Assembly: GCF_009857475.1 (NCBI RefSeq)
Contig: NZ_WWCJ01000030.1
Location: forward strand, 1-51,919
DNA: 51,919 nucleotides
DNA from: Pseudoduganella guangdongensis
GTDB lineage: Bacteria; Pseudomonadota; Gammaproteobacteria; Burkholderiales; Burkholderiaceae_D
Direction: 5' to 3'
Part shown: in pieces, positions 16,568 to 24,168 of the stretch
Numbering within the stretch: position 1 is the first letter of the stretch
Layout of the letters: every line of letters starts with the position of its first letter
Translations under genes and position numbers: made by a program
Notes under the pieces: model-generated
What the model was told of the DNA's origin: nothing
The model's database searches: none
Seen by the model: the letters and a program-made list of their open reading frames with translations, nothing else

Positions 16568-17935
16568 CTAGTAGACGTCGCGCCGGTAGCGGCCCGCGCT
16601 GGCCAACTCCGCCGCGCCGGCGGGTGTAAGAATTTCTTCCAGGACACGATCCACTCCGGCCGCCATCCCTTCCAGGCTGCCGCACACGTAAATCGCCGCC
16701 CCCTCCGCCACCCAGGCGCGCAGGGTGGCCGCCTGGCGCCGCAGGACGTCCTGCACATACTCCTTGCCCTGCGGCCCGCGCGACCACGCCAGGTCGAGGC
16801 GCGGCAACAGGCCATCGCGTTGCCATCCATCAAGTTCGTCCTGGTAGAAGGCGTCAAACGCCGGGTCGCGTTCGCCGAACAGCAGCCAGTTGCGCGCCTG
16901 GCCGGCCGCCGCGCGCGCTTTCAAGTGGCCGCGCAGGCCGGCAATGCCGCTGCCGTTGCCGATCAGGATCAGCGGCCGTTCGGCATTCGATTCCAGGCGG
17001 AAACGGCGGTGCGCGCGCAGGCGCAGGCGCACGCTGGCACCCTCTTCCGCCTGCTGGGTCAGCCAGCCGGAGGCCAGGCCGTGGCTGCCGTCGCCATGGC
17101 GGTGCAGGCGCACCAGCAGGTGTACCCGGCCGTCGGCCGGGATGGAGGCAATCGAATACTCGCGCGGACGCGCGGGATCAGCCGGCGCCGCCACTTGCAC
17201 CAGGTCGCCCGACTGCCAGTCCGGCAGTGCGGCGCCGGCGGCCGGCGCCAGCTCCAGGTGGTAAATCGGCGCGCCGCTGCTGCCCGGGTTCAGGTGGCGC
17301 CGCGCGGCCAGGCGCCATTCCTCGAAGGCGGGCGCGTCCCAGTCCGGGGCGTCGCTGGTGCCGGCCAGGTGGCTCAATTGCTGGCGCCAGGCGGCAATCG
17401 CCGGCGGCGCGCTGCGGTCCACCTCCACCCGCGGGAACAGGGCCTGGGCGCCGCGCGCGGCCAGCCAGGCGTCCAGCGCGCGGCCAAAACCGCAAAAGCT
17501 GCTGTAGGCGCTGTCGCCCAGCGCCAGCACGGCGTAGTGCAGCTGGCCCAGGGCCAGGTCGCTGCGCGCCATCAGGCGCTGCGCAAAGCGCGCCGCCGCG
17601 TCGGGCGGGTCGCCCTCGCCGTAAGTCGAGGTCAGGAACAGGATGCGCTCGCTGGACTGCAAGGTGGCCGCGTCCAGCTCATCGAACTCGCACAGGTGGT
17701 GGGCGATGCCGGCCACGCGCAGGGTTTCACTGGTCTGGCGCGCCAGCAGTTCGGCGCTGCCGGTCTGGCTGGCGTACGCCACCAGCCAGGGCGAATCGCC
17801 CGCCGCCGCCTTGGCCGCGCGCGCGGCGGCACGGGCGCGCCGCGCGCGCAGCCAAGGTAGCAGGCACACCACGCCATAGCTGGCAAACAGGGCGGCGGTC
17901 AGGCCGAGGCGGAGCGGGTCATTCGTCAGGATCAT
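16568..17935 (-). CDS. Membrane-anchored flavodoxin/NADPH reductase (CysJ/P450-reductase type)
   Basis: This is a diflavin reductase of 455 residues, predicted to pass electrons from NADPH through FAD and FMN. An N-terminal membrane anchor (about 9-29) is followed by basic residues. The flavodoxin domain (about 48-195) carries SQTGSAELLA, TSTYGEGDPP and ALGDSAYSSFCGFG. The FAD/NADPH module (about 215-455) has the R-x-Y-S motif (REYSIASI), IGNGSGIAGLRG and YVCGSLEGM. It overlaps apbE by four bases (ATGA) and is last in the PepSY-DUF2271-DUF4198-apbE operon. This context suggests it feeds electrons into a membrane chain serving siderophore-iron reduction rather than sulfite reduction; no cysI is nearby. 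Confidence 0.88.
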   Translation of the reverse strand: MILTNDPLRLGLTAALFASYGVVCLLPWLRARRARAAARAAKAAAGDSPWLVAYASQTGSAELLARQTSETLRVAGIAHHLCEFDELDAATLQSSERILFLTSTYGEGDPPDAAARFAQRLMARSDLALGQLHYAVLALGDSAYSSFCGFGRALDAWLAARGAQALFPRVEVDRSAPPAIAAWRQQLSHLAGTSDAPDWDAPAFEEWRLAARRHLNPGSSGAPIYHLELAPAAGAALPDWQSGDLVQVAAPADPARPREYSIASIPADGRVHLLVRLHRHGDGSHGLASGWLTQQAEEGASVRLRLRAHRRFRLESNAERPLILIGNGSGIAGLRGHLKARAAAGQARNWLLFGERDPAFDAFYQDELDGWQRDGLLPRLDLAWSRGPQGKEYVQDVLRRQAATLRAWVAEGAAIYVCGSLEGMAAGVDRVLEEILTPAGAAELASAGRYRRDVY

Positions 17936-18960
17936 TCTTCTTCAAGCATTTTCTGGAAACGGCTGCTGAGGATTTCGCGCAGCCCCTCCCCTTGGCGCAG
18001 CAGGAAGCGGGCGGCCAGGCCTTTGCGCTCGGCCAGCGCCAGGCCGTCCTGCGGGCCCAGCACCGTCAACGCGGTGGACCAGGCATCGGCCGCCATGGCG
18101 CGCTCGTGCACCACGGTCACCGCCGCCAGGGCATTGGTGATCGGCATGCCGCTGCGGGGATCAATCGTGTGCGGACGCCGGGTGGCGTCCTGCATAAAGT
18201 ATTTGCGGTAGTCGCCCGAGGTGGCGACCGCCAGGCCGTGCAAGGCCACGGCGATTGCGCCGCCCGGCATCGCGGCTGGATCTTCCAGCGCCACCCACCA
18301 GGGCTGGCCATCTGGTTTGAACCCGGCGCCGCGCAGCTCGCCGCCTACCTCGACCAGGTAATGCTGCAAGCCCTGCCCTTCCAGGTACTGCGCCAGGCGG
18401 TCCACGCCATAGCCCTTGGCCACGGCCGACAGGTCGAGCTGCACGCCGCCCGGCTGGAAGGCGCGCTTGCGCGGGATGTCCAGCTCCACCAGGCGGCCCG
18501 CCATGCCAGCGCGCAAAGTGGCGACATCGCGCGCGCTGGGCGGCACGAAGCCCGGCTGGTCGTGGCGCCCGCTGGGGCCGAAGCCCCACAGGTTGACCAG
18601 CGCGCCAGCGCAGGGATCGCAAGCGCCGCCGCTGTCGCGCGCGACGCCCATGGCATATTGCAAGACGTCAAAGAAACCATCCGGCAGGGCCTGCCAGGTG
18701 CAGGCGCCGGCGCGGTTGAAGCGGCCCAGGTCGGAGCCGGGCTCCCAGTGGCTCATTTCGGCCACCACCTGGTCCAGTTCGCGCTGCAGGCCGGCCTGCA
18801 AATCGGCCGCCCGCAACGGCGGCGCGCCGGCGGCACGCCCGGGCAGCGCCACCCGGGCCGACCAGGTGGTGCCCATGGTGGCGCCGCCAAAATCGAGCAC
18901 CTGCGCCGCCGCCGGCGGCGGCTCGGCGCTAATGGTCGGCGGCAACAGGACGCGTCGCAC
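17932..18960 (-). CDS. apbE: FAD:protein FMN transferase, ApbE family
   Basis: ApbE cleaves FAD and links FMN to a Thr of target proteins by a phosphoester bond, Mg-dependent. The 342-residue protein has the family motifs in order: ATMGTTW (27-33), LDLSAVAKGYGVD (175-187), VEVGGELR (about 203-210), TSGDYRKYF (247-255), HTIDPRSG (264-271) and ADAWSTAL (291-298). The start is a GTG three bases after the DUF4198 stop. Unlike most ApbE proteins no clear signal peptide or lipobox is visible (MRRVLLPPTISAEPPP). A plausible substrate is encoded in the same operon: the DUF2271 protein with a flavinylation motif. Confidence 0.93.
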   Translation of the reverse strand: MRRVLLPPTISAEPPPAAAQVLDFGGATMGTTWSARVALPGRAAGAPPLRAADLQAGLQRELDQVVAEMSHWEPGSDLGRFNRAGACTWQALPDGFFDVLQYAMGVARDSGGACDPCAGALVNLWGFGPSGRHDQPGFVPPSARDVATLRAGMAGRLVELDIPRKRAFQPGGVQLDLSAVAKGYGVDRLAQYLEGQGLQHYLVEVGGELRGAGFKPDGQPWWVALEDPAAMPGGAIAVALHGLAVATSGDYRKYFMQDATRRPHTIDPRSGMPITNALAAVTVVHERAMAADAWSTALTVLGPQDGLALAERKGLAARFLLRQGEGLREILSSRFQKMLEEE

Positions 18961-18963
18961 TGC

Positions 18964-19782
18964 TTACTGCGGCAACACTTCCACGGTCGCCGCGTAGGTC
19001 ACGCGGCGCGCCGGCATCTGGCGCGGCTGGCCAGGCTGCGGCGCCACGGCGGCCGGCCAGCTGCTCGACACCAGGTACATGCCGGCTTCCGGGATGGTGA
19101 AGCTGACCTCGCCCTTGGCATCGGTGTTGAAACGGATTTCGCCCAGGGTGCCGCGGTATTTCACGCCGCCCGGGATCAGGCTGAAGGCCTGGTTGGCCGC
19201 TGGCTTGCCATCGAGCAGGAACTTCCACTTGGCCTCTTCGCCCGCGCGCATATCGTTCGGGTGCGTCACCGGCACCAGTTCCAGGCCGACACCGGTTGGC
19301 TTGAACACCGCCTCGTCGGTCTTGTTGGAGCTGACGAAGGTTTCCAGGCGGCTGGCGGTACGCGACACGGTCAGCTCGTCGGCCTTGGCCGGCACATTGG
19401 CTGCCATCTCGGCTTCCGCGCCGCGCCAGCGTTTGACTTCGCCGTTGACTTTCCAGCTCGCCATCACGGACTGGTTGACCAGGGCGATGCGGTAGGTGCC
19501 CGGCTTGGCCAGCTTCACGTCGAAGGTCGAACGCAGGCGACCGGTCATGGCGTTCTGCATGTCCACCTTGGCGCCGTCCGGGCCGGTGATGGTGATGCCG
19601 TCCAGCTTGAGCGGCACATGGTCGATGTCGAACAGGCCTTCCGAAATGGCGGCGTCCACGGTGACCCATGGGTCCTTGTGGTCCACCAGGGAGGACGACG
19701 GCAGCAGCCATGGCTTGTGCGCCTGGGCGCTGAAGGCGGCGCCGGCCAGGGCCAGTGCGATCAGGGTTTTAGTCAGCTTCAT
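18964..19782 (-). CDS. DUF4198 domain periplasmic protein
   Basis: The 272-residue exported protein has a clear signal peptide (MKLTKTLIALALAGAAFSAQA) whose predicted cleavage leaves His22 as the mature N-terminus (HKPWLLPSS). The rest is beta-rich, with an Ig-like carboxypeptidase-regulatory pattern near the end (FNTDAKGEVSFTIPEAGMYLV). DUF4198 proteins are periplasmic, often found with metal uptake genes, with no defined biochemistry that I know of. It lies nine bases after the DUF2271 gene and three before apbE. A role as a periplasmic iron/siderophore-binding or electron-transfer accessory is inference. Confidence 0.88.
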   Translation of the reverse strand: MKLTKTLIALALAGAAFSAQAHKPWLLPSSSLVDHKDPWVTVDAAISEGLFDIDHVPLKLDGITITGPDGAKVDMQNAMTGRLRSTFDVKLAKPGTYRIALVNQSVMASWKVNGEVKRWRGAEAEMAANVPAKADELTVSRTASRLETFVSSNKTDEAVFKPTGVGLELVPVTHPNDMRAGEEAKWKFLLDGKPAANQAFSLIPGGVKYRGTLGEIRFNTDAKGEVSFTIPEAGMYLVSSSWPAAVAPQPGQPRQMPARRVTYAATVEVLPQ

Positions 19783-19791
19783 GGTTGGTCC

Positions 19792-20307
19792 TTAAGGTTT
19801 GACTTGCACGATCACATTGCCCAGCTCTTCCTTGCCCTTGCCGGACAGGGATGCCGCCGATTTCGGCGGCCAGGCCACCGGCACTTTCACCAGCTCGCGG
19901 CCGCCCGCTTCGCGCGCCGCTTCGATCACCAATTGATAATTACCGGCCGGCAGCTTGTTCAGCGCCTCCTTGGCCACCGGGAAGCTCAGGGTGTGCTCGC
20001 CCGGGCCGCGCGTCGCGCCGCTCACGCCGTCCAGCGGCATTTCCACGTCGCGGCCGGATTTGCGCCACCACTGGCGCATATCTTTCAGCCACTTGGCGCC
20101 GGCATTGTCCTTCTTCTTCACGTCGTACAGGACGGCCAGGTTGGCCACCACTTTCTGGTCGCCGTTCTCCAGCCAGGCCGCCACGTACGGGCGGTGGTAT
20201 TCCGCCACGTTCAGCTGCGGCAGGTCGAATTTCAGAGTCAGGTCGGCCGCCATCGCGGACACGCTCACCAGCGGCAAGCCGACGGCGATCGAATAACGAA
20301 GTTTCAT
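19792..20307 (-). CDS. DUF2271 domain periplasmic protein with FMN-attachment motif
   Basis: The 171-residue exported protein has a signal peptide through about residue 20 (VSVSAMA|ADLTLKF). The key feature is DGVSGAT at residues 93-99 (bases 20011-20031), fitting the D-x-x-S/T-G-A-T target of ApbE with T99 as the modified residue. Nearby conserved aromatic/basic residues (KWLKDMRQWWRKSGRD) could pack on a flavin. I chose the ATG at 20307 because it opens the signal peptide. It lies seven bases after the PepSY gene and nine before DUF4198. I infer a covalently flavinylated periplasmic electron carrier; this is supported by apbE in the same operon but not proven. Confidence 0.88.
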   Translation of the reverse strand: MKLRYSIAVGLPLVSVSAMAADLTLKFDLPQLNVAEYHRPYVAAWLENGDQKVVANLAVLYDVKKKDNAGAKWLKDMRQWWRKSGRDVEMPLDGVSGATRGPGEHTLSFPVAKEALNKLPAGNYQLVIEAAREAGGRELVKVPVAWPPKSAASLSGKGKEELGNVIVQVKP

Positions 20308-20314
20308 AGAGTCC

Positions 20315-20950
20315 TCAGTGAATAAACAGTAAAGCGATAACGCAGGGAATAACAATACCCAGGCCAACCATCGGCCAGGTCATCGGCCGCTTGGCCGCGT
20401 GGAATTTCAGGATCAGCAGGCCGGTAATGCAGAACACCAGGCAGGCCACGGCGAAGATATCGATGAACCAGTTCCAGGCCGTGCCCGTGTTGCGGCCCTT
20501 GTGCACGTCGTTCAGCCAGGAAATCCAGCCACGGTCGGTGTTCTCAAACTCCGCCGCGCCATCCTCCAGGCCGATGCGCACCCAGGCGTCGCCGCCCGCC
20601 TTCGGCAGCGGCAAATACACCTCGTCGACCGACCATTCCGCCTCACGCCCGCCGGCCTTGAGCGACCAGGTGTCGCGCAGCCACTGCTCGCCCGCCGCCG
20701 GCAGCGGCGCCTTTTCGCCGTCGTGCTTTTCCGCAAAGGCTTGCAGTTCGCCCACCAGGGTGGCCGGCGCGGTGGCCTGCTGGCGCACCACGCTCGGCTT
20801 GGCCTCGATCTGGCTGGCGTGGTTCAGGGTGATGCCGGTGATCGCGAACAGGAACATGCCGAGCAGGCACATGGCTGAACTGACCCAGTGCCATTCATGC
20901 AGGAGTTTGAGCCAGACGGCGCGTTTGGCTTGGGTTTCCGGGGTGCTCAA
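20315..20950 (-). CDS. PepSY-associated TM-helix membrane protein
   Basis: The 211-residue inner-membrane protein has a short cytoplasmic N-terminus with LHEWHW (17-22), TM1 (about 22-42), a periplasmic PepSY-like loop of about 110 residues, TM2 (about 161-181) and TM3 (about 191-210). Histidines at 18, 21, 44 and 150 flank the membrane and could ligate heme or metal. PepSY-TM proteins include known siderophore-iron reductases such as FoxB. The start is taken as TTG at 20950; an ATG 25 codons earlier would place the Fur box inside the gene. It is first in the five-gene operon and divergent from a siderophore receptor. Confidence 0.85.
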   Translation of the reverse strand: MSTPETQAKRAVWLKLLHEWHWVSSAMCLLGMFLFAITGITLNHASQIEAKPSVVRQQATAPATLVGELQAFAEKHDGEKAPLPAAGEQWLRDTWSLKAGGREAEWSVDEVYLPLPKAGGDAWVRIGLEDGAAEFENTDRGWISWLNDVHKGRNTGTAWNWFIDIFAVACLVFCITGLLILKFHAAKRPMTWPMVGLGIVIPCVIALLFIH

Positions 20951-21004
20951 AACGTTTCTTTCGGTAAGTGAATTCCAAGATGATAATGCACAGGGCTTGC
21001 CAAT

Positions 21005-21023
21005 GCAATTGAGAATCGTTATC
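21005..21023. promoter_or_regulatory. Fur box in the divergent PepSY/siderophore-receptor promoter region
   Basis: The 19 bases match the Fur consensus at 14 positions (core GAGAATCGTTATC). The site lies between the leftward PepSY operon (start 20950) and the rightward receptor (start 21124). For the rightward gene, TTGAGA at 21009-21014 is a possible -35, with TCTTAT or CTTATA after 17-18 bases. A partial extra GATAATG lies at 20980-20986. Control of both operons by iron is expected. Confidence 0.8.
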
Positions 21024-21123
21024 ATTTACATTCTTATACATTCCCGCATCGCCAGCCAGCACCGTTTTCCAGATGGATGCAGCCAGCCAGAACAACATCA
21101 ACTGCATCAACCTGGAGAGAATT

Positions 21124-23373
21124 TTGACCATCCGTAGCCGTAAGCACTCGCTGGCCTCCCAGCCCCTGCTGAACCAATCCCTGATCGCCATGGCCGCCAT
21201 CGGCCTGCCGCTGTCCGCCGCCGCCCAGGCGCAAGAAAAGACCATGGCCGAAGTCAAGGTGGAAGCCGCAGCCGAAACGTCGTACAAGGCCGACCGCGCC
21301 TCGTCGCCGAAACTGACTGCACCACTGGTCGACACCCCGCAAACGATCTCCGTGATCAAGAAAGAAGTGATCCAGGAACAGGGCGCCTCCTCCATCGTTG
21401 AAGCACTGCGCAACACCCCGGGCATCACCCTGCAGCTGGGCGAGAACGGCAACACCAGCGCTGGCGACACCTTCCAGATGCGCGGTTTCGCCGCCCAGAA
21501 CTCGATTTTCGTCGATGGTATCCGCGACCTGGGCGCTGTCAGCCGCGAAGCCTTCAATATCGAGCAAGTGGAAGTGGCAAAAGGCCCGGCTGGTGCCGAC
21601 ATTGGCCGCGGCGCGGCCGGCGGCTACATCAACCTGGTATCCAAACTGCCAACCCGTGAAGATTCGACTGCCGCCTCGCTGGCCTTTACCCAAGGCGGCG
21701 TGAAGCGCGCTACGGCCGACGTCACCCGCAGCTTCGGCAGCAGCGGCGCCCTGCGCCTGAACGCCATGGTTCAGGACGGCAGCGTCAAAGGCGCCAATGC
21801 ACTGGACCGCGAAAGCAAGGCGATCGCTCCATCCATCGCCTGGGGCCTGGGTTCGCCCACCCGTATTTACCTGTTCTCGCAACACGTGCGCCAGAACAAC
21901 GTGCCTGATGGCGGCACCCCAAGCGTCGGCATGGAAGGCTTCTACAATGCAGGCGAAGCACTGCGCGTAGCGCCGCGCGTCGACCGCAACAACTGGTACG
22001 GCATCAAGGGCGATTACGAAGACGTGGACGCCGACATGGTCACCGCCAAGATTGAACACGAGCTGGCACCAAAAACCACGCTGACCAATACCACCCGTTA
22101 CGGTAAATCCAAAATGGACCGTATCCTGACCGGTATCAACACCCTGACCATGGTCACCCCGGCGCCATCCAGCTGGACTGTGAGCCGTTCCCGCCAAAGC
22201 GTCCTGCAGGAAAACAAAGTCCTGGCCAACACCACCAACATCGTCAGCGAGTTTGAGCTGGGTGGCCTGAAGCACACAGTCTCCACCGGCCTGGAACTGC
22301 TGAGCGAAGAGCAATTCAGCCCTGCCCGCCTGGCGAGCAGCCTGGGCACCGCGCCAGCGGCCAACCTGTACCACCCGGACCGGAACGCGGTGCTGACCGG
22401 CTTCAAGCCAGTGCTGAGCGGCGGCTTCTCCAAAGGCCAGACCGACACCATCGGCGCCTACCTGTTCGACACCATCAAGCTGAACGACCAATGGCAAATC
22501 AACGGCGGCGTACGCTATGAGCGCTACGACACCGAAACCAATGTCGGCACCCACAACACCACCACCAACGTGGTGACTGCGACCCACTTCGACAAATCCG
22601 ACACCCTGGCCAGCTACAAGGCCGGCGTGGTGTACAAGCCTACCGTTGACGGCACCGTCTACCTGGCCGTTGCGACTTCGCAAACGCCACCAGGCAGCGC
22701 CAACTTCTCGCTGGCAGCGCAGAACACCAACAGCATCAACAGCGCCTCGCTGGACCCGCAAAAAACCACCAACCTGGAACTGGGTACCAAGTGGGACGTG
22801 ATCCAGAAGCAGCTGGCCCTGACTGCCGCCGTCTACCGCACCACCAACAAAAACGAGTTCCCGCAACTGGTTGATGCCGCCACCAACACCTACGCGCAGC
22901 TGGGCAAACGCCAGGTGCAGGGTATCGAACTGGGTGCAGTTGGCCAGATCACCAAGAACTGGAGTGTGACTGCCGGCCTGGCCACCATGGACACCGAGAT
23001 CAAGGAAGGCCTCACCGGCGGCAATGCGCCAGGCGCCGTCAGCCGCTGGTCGCCGAAGTTCTCGGCCACCCTGTGGACCACTTACAAGTACAACGACGCG
23101 CTGACCGTTGGCGGCGGTGCCCGCCACCAGGGCAAGCAAATGCGCCTGATCGACGTGAACGCCACCCCGGCCACCAGCAATATGCCTTCGATCCCGGCCT
23201 ATACCGTGGTGGACCTGATGGCGTCGTACAAGCTGCAAAAGAACATCAGCCTGCAGCTGAACGTGTACAACGTGTTCGACAAGTTCTACCTGAACTCGCT
23301 GAACAACAGCGGCGCGCGCGCCTCGCTGGGCGCCCCGCGCTACGCGCAAGTCACCGCGAACTTCCAGTTCTAA
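21124..23373 (+). CDS. TonB-dependent siderophore receptor, catecholate (Fiu-like) type
   Basis: This outer-membrane receptor imports ferric siderophore using TonB energy. It has about 749 residues from the TTG at 21124, which follows GGAGAG; an ATG at 21073 in the same frame lacks a ribosome-binding site. A signal peptide ends near SAAAQAQEK. The plug has the siderophore-receptor signatures LVDTPQTISVIKKEVI, FQMRGFAAQNSIFVDGIRD, VEVAKGPAGADIGRGAAGG and YINLVSKLP. The barrel ends in Phe (QVTANFQF). Fur box upstream and a terminator 20 bases after the stop. Together with the divergent PepSY/ApbE operon it forms one iron-uptake module. The exact siderophore cannot be read from sequence. Confidence 0.93.
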   Translation: MTIRSRKHSLASQPLLNQSLIAMAAIGLPLSAAAQAQEKTMAEVKVEAAAETSYKADRASSPKLTAPLVDTPQTISVIKKEVIQEQGASSIVEALRNTPGITLQLGENGNTSAGDTFQMRGFAAQNSIFVDGIRDLGAVSREAFNIEQVEVAKGPAGADIGRGAAGGYINLVSKLPTREDSTAASLAFTQGGVKRATADVTRSFGSSGALRLNAMVQDGSVKGANALDRESKAIAPSIAWGLGSPTRIYLFSQHVRQNNVPDGGTPSVGMEGFYNAGEALRVAPRVDRNNWYGIKGDYEDVDADMVTAKIEHELAPKTTLTNTTRYGKSKMDRILTGINTLTMVTPAPSSWTVSRSRQSVLQENKVLANTTNIVSEFELGGLKHTVSTGLELLSEEQFSPARLASSLGTAPAANLYHPDRNAVLTGFKPVLSGGFSKGQTDTIGAYLFDTIKLNDQWQINGGVRYERYDTETNVGTHNTTTNVVTATHFDKSDTLASYKAGVVYKPTVDGTVYLAVATSQTPPGSANFSLAAQNTNSINSASLDPQKTTNLELGTKWDVIQKQLALTAAVYRTTNKNEFPQLVDAATNTYAQLGKRQVQGIELGAVGQITKNWSVTAGLATMDTEIKEGLTGGNAPGAVSRWSPKFSATLWTTYKYNDALTVGGGARHQGKQMRLIDVNATPATSNMPSIPAYTVVDLMASYKLQKNISLQLNVYNVFDKFYLNSLNNSGARASLGAPRYAQVTANFQF

Positions 23374-23393
23374 GGTTGCTCTGACGTGAAAAA

Positions 23394-23424
23394 GGCGGAC
23401 TCTCGCGAGTCCGCCTTTTTTTTT
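23394..23424. terminator. Bidirectional terminator after the siderophore receptor
   Basis: A nine-base perfect stem (23394-23402 with 23407-23415) around TCGC is followed by nine T; A residues on the other flank make it usable for the converging small gene, whose stop codon overlaps it. Confidence 0.9.
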
Positions 23425-23662
23425 ACACGCCGGAACTGGCGTCCGGGCCGGGCGCGCCGCCCTCCGTGCCGAGGTTGCTGCCGCCCTGGCGCGAACCGCT
23501 TTCGGTGGCGCTTTGCCGGTTGCCCGGCAGTGGCCGGTCGGCGCGCCTTACCTGGCCTTCCGGAATATTGCTGTTGCTGATTTCCGGATGCTCTGTGTCG
23601 ACCAGCACAAAGTTTTGCTGGCTCTCCGTATCCTTGCGGGATTTGTCAGGCTTGGTTCCCAT
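23423..23662 (-). CDS. Small hydrophilic hypothetical protein
   Basis: The 79-residue protein starts at the ATG at 23662, preceded by a strong AAGGAGG. The composition is disordered and polar (KPDKSRKDTESQQNFVLV at the start; Gly/Ser-rich end with ESGSRQGGSNLGTEGG). There is no signal peptide, membrane helix or known domain. It follows the KGG-type stress gene by 25 bases on the same strand, so the two may form a stress-related pair. I do not recognise a family. Confidence 0.65.
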   Translation of the reverse strand: MGTKPDKSRKDTESQQNFVLVDTEHPEISNSNIPEGQVRRADRPLPGNRQSATESGSRQGGSNLGTEGGAPGPDASSGV

Positions 23663-23687
23663 ACGGGCCTCCTTGCCGTTTAGTAAC

Positions 23688-24035
23688 TTAGTACTTGTCG
23701 CCGCCCTGCTTGCTGCCCTGGTAGTCCTGGCCCGCCTGGTCGGCTTGCTGACCTTGCTGACCTTGCTCGGGCTGCTGCCCGCTGCGGCTGGCGTTGCCAC
23801 GCGCACCGCTCTGGCGATTGCCATCGTTCTTGTGGCTCATGCTGCCGGCACGGCGTGCCTCTTCGGAAGTGAACTCGTGTGCCGTGCCCTTCTGGTGGGC
23901 TGCGCGCCCCCCTTCGGATGCGATTTCGCGCTGGCGCTGCGGGTCCATCGATGCAAAGCCGCGTGCGCTTTGTTTGCTGCCGGACGGGCTGTCCTGCCGA
24001 TTGCCGCGTTTGTCGCCCTGGTTGTTCGAAGCCAT
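23688..24035 (-). CDS. KGG-repeat general stress protein (YciG/con-10 type)
   Basis: The 115-residue very hydrophilic protein carries the stress-induced KGG-type motif twice: GFASMDPQRQREIASEGG (about 26-43) and HEFTSEEARRAGSMSHK (about 53-69). The remainder is low-complexity Gln/Gly/Asn/Ser. Family members such as YciG and fungal con-10 are induced by desiccation, stationary phase or acid, with a disordered protective role suspected. A GGGGGACG stretch precedes the ATG. It is adjacent to another small hydrophilic gene; no terminator lies between them. Confidence 0.82.
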   Translation of the reverse strand: MASNNQGDKRGNRQDSPSGSKQSARGFASMDPQRQREIASEGGRAAHQKGTAHEFTSEEARRAGSMSHKNDGNRQSGARGNASRSGQQPEQGQQGQQADQAGQDYQGSKQGGDKY

Positions 24036-24168
24036 GATTCGTCCCCCTGCTCGGTTCGGATGGAAAAAATCCCCGCTCCCTCAGTGCTACGGCGCGGGAG
24101 AACTCATGTTATTGCAAGCACTGTACAGGTAATATAGGACGTTCAGCGCGACAAATGTAGGATATTGC

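Noticed and set aside
17227..20325. Open frame of 1032 codons on the plus strand across the reductase, apbE, DUF4198 and DUF2271 genes
   Set aside because: It spans five tightly spaced real genes on the other strand with clear families; the frame is open only because high GC removes stop codons. The same applies to the long antisense frames over the 13570-16323 receptor, the repair genes, pilY1 and mutS.
20950..21025. Longer PepSY protein starting at the ATG at 21025
   Set aside because: This would put the Fur box within the coding sequence and leave no room for a promoter; the TTG at 20950 fits the family N-terminus before TM1.
21034..23349. Very long open frame (771 codons) on the minus strand opposite the siderophore receptor
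   Set aside because: Its composition is the His/Gln/Arg/Gly-rich pattern of an antisense shadow in high-GC DNA, it has no domain resemblance, and the plus-strand frame is an unmistakable TonB receptor.
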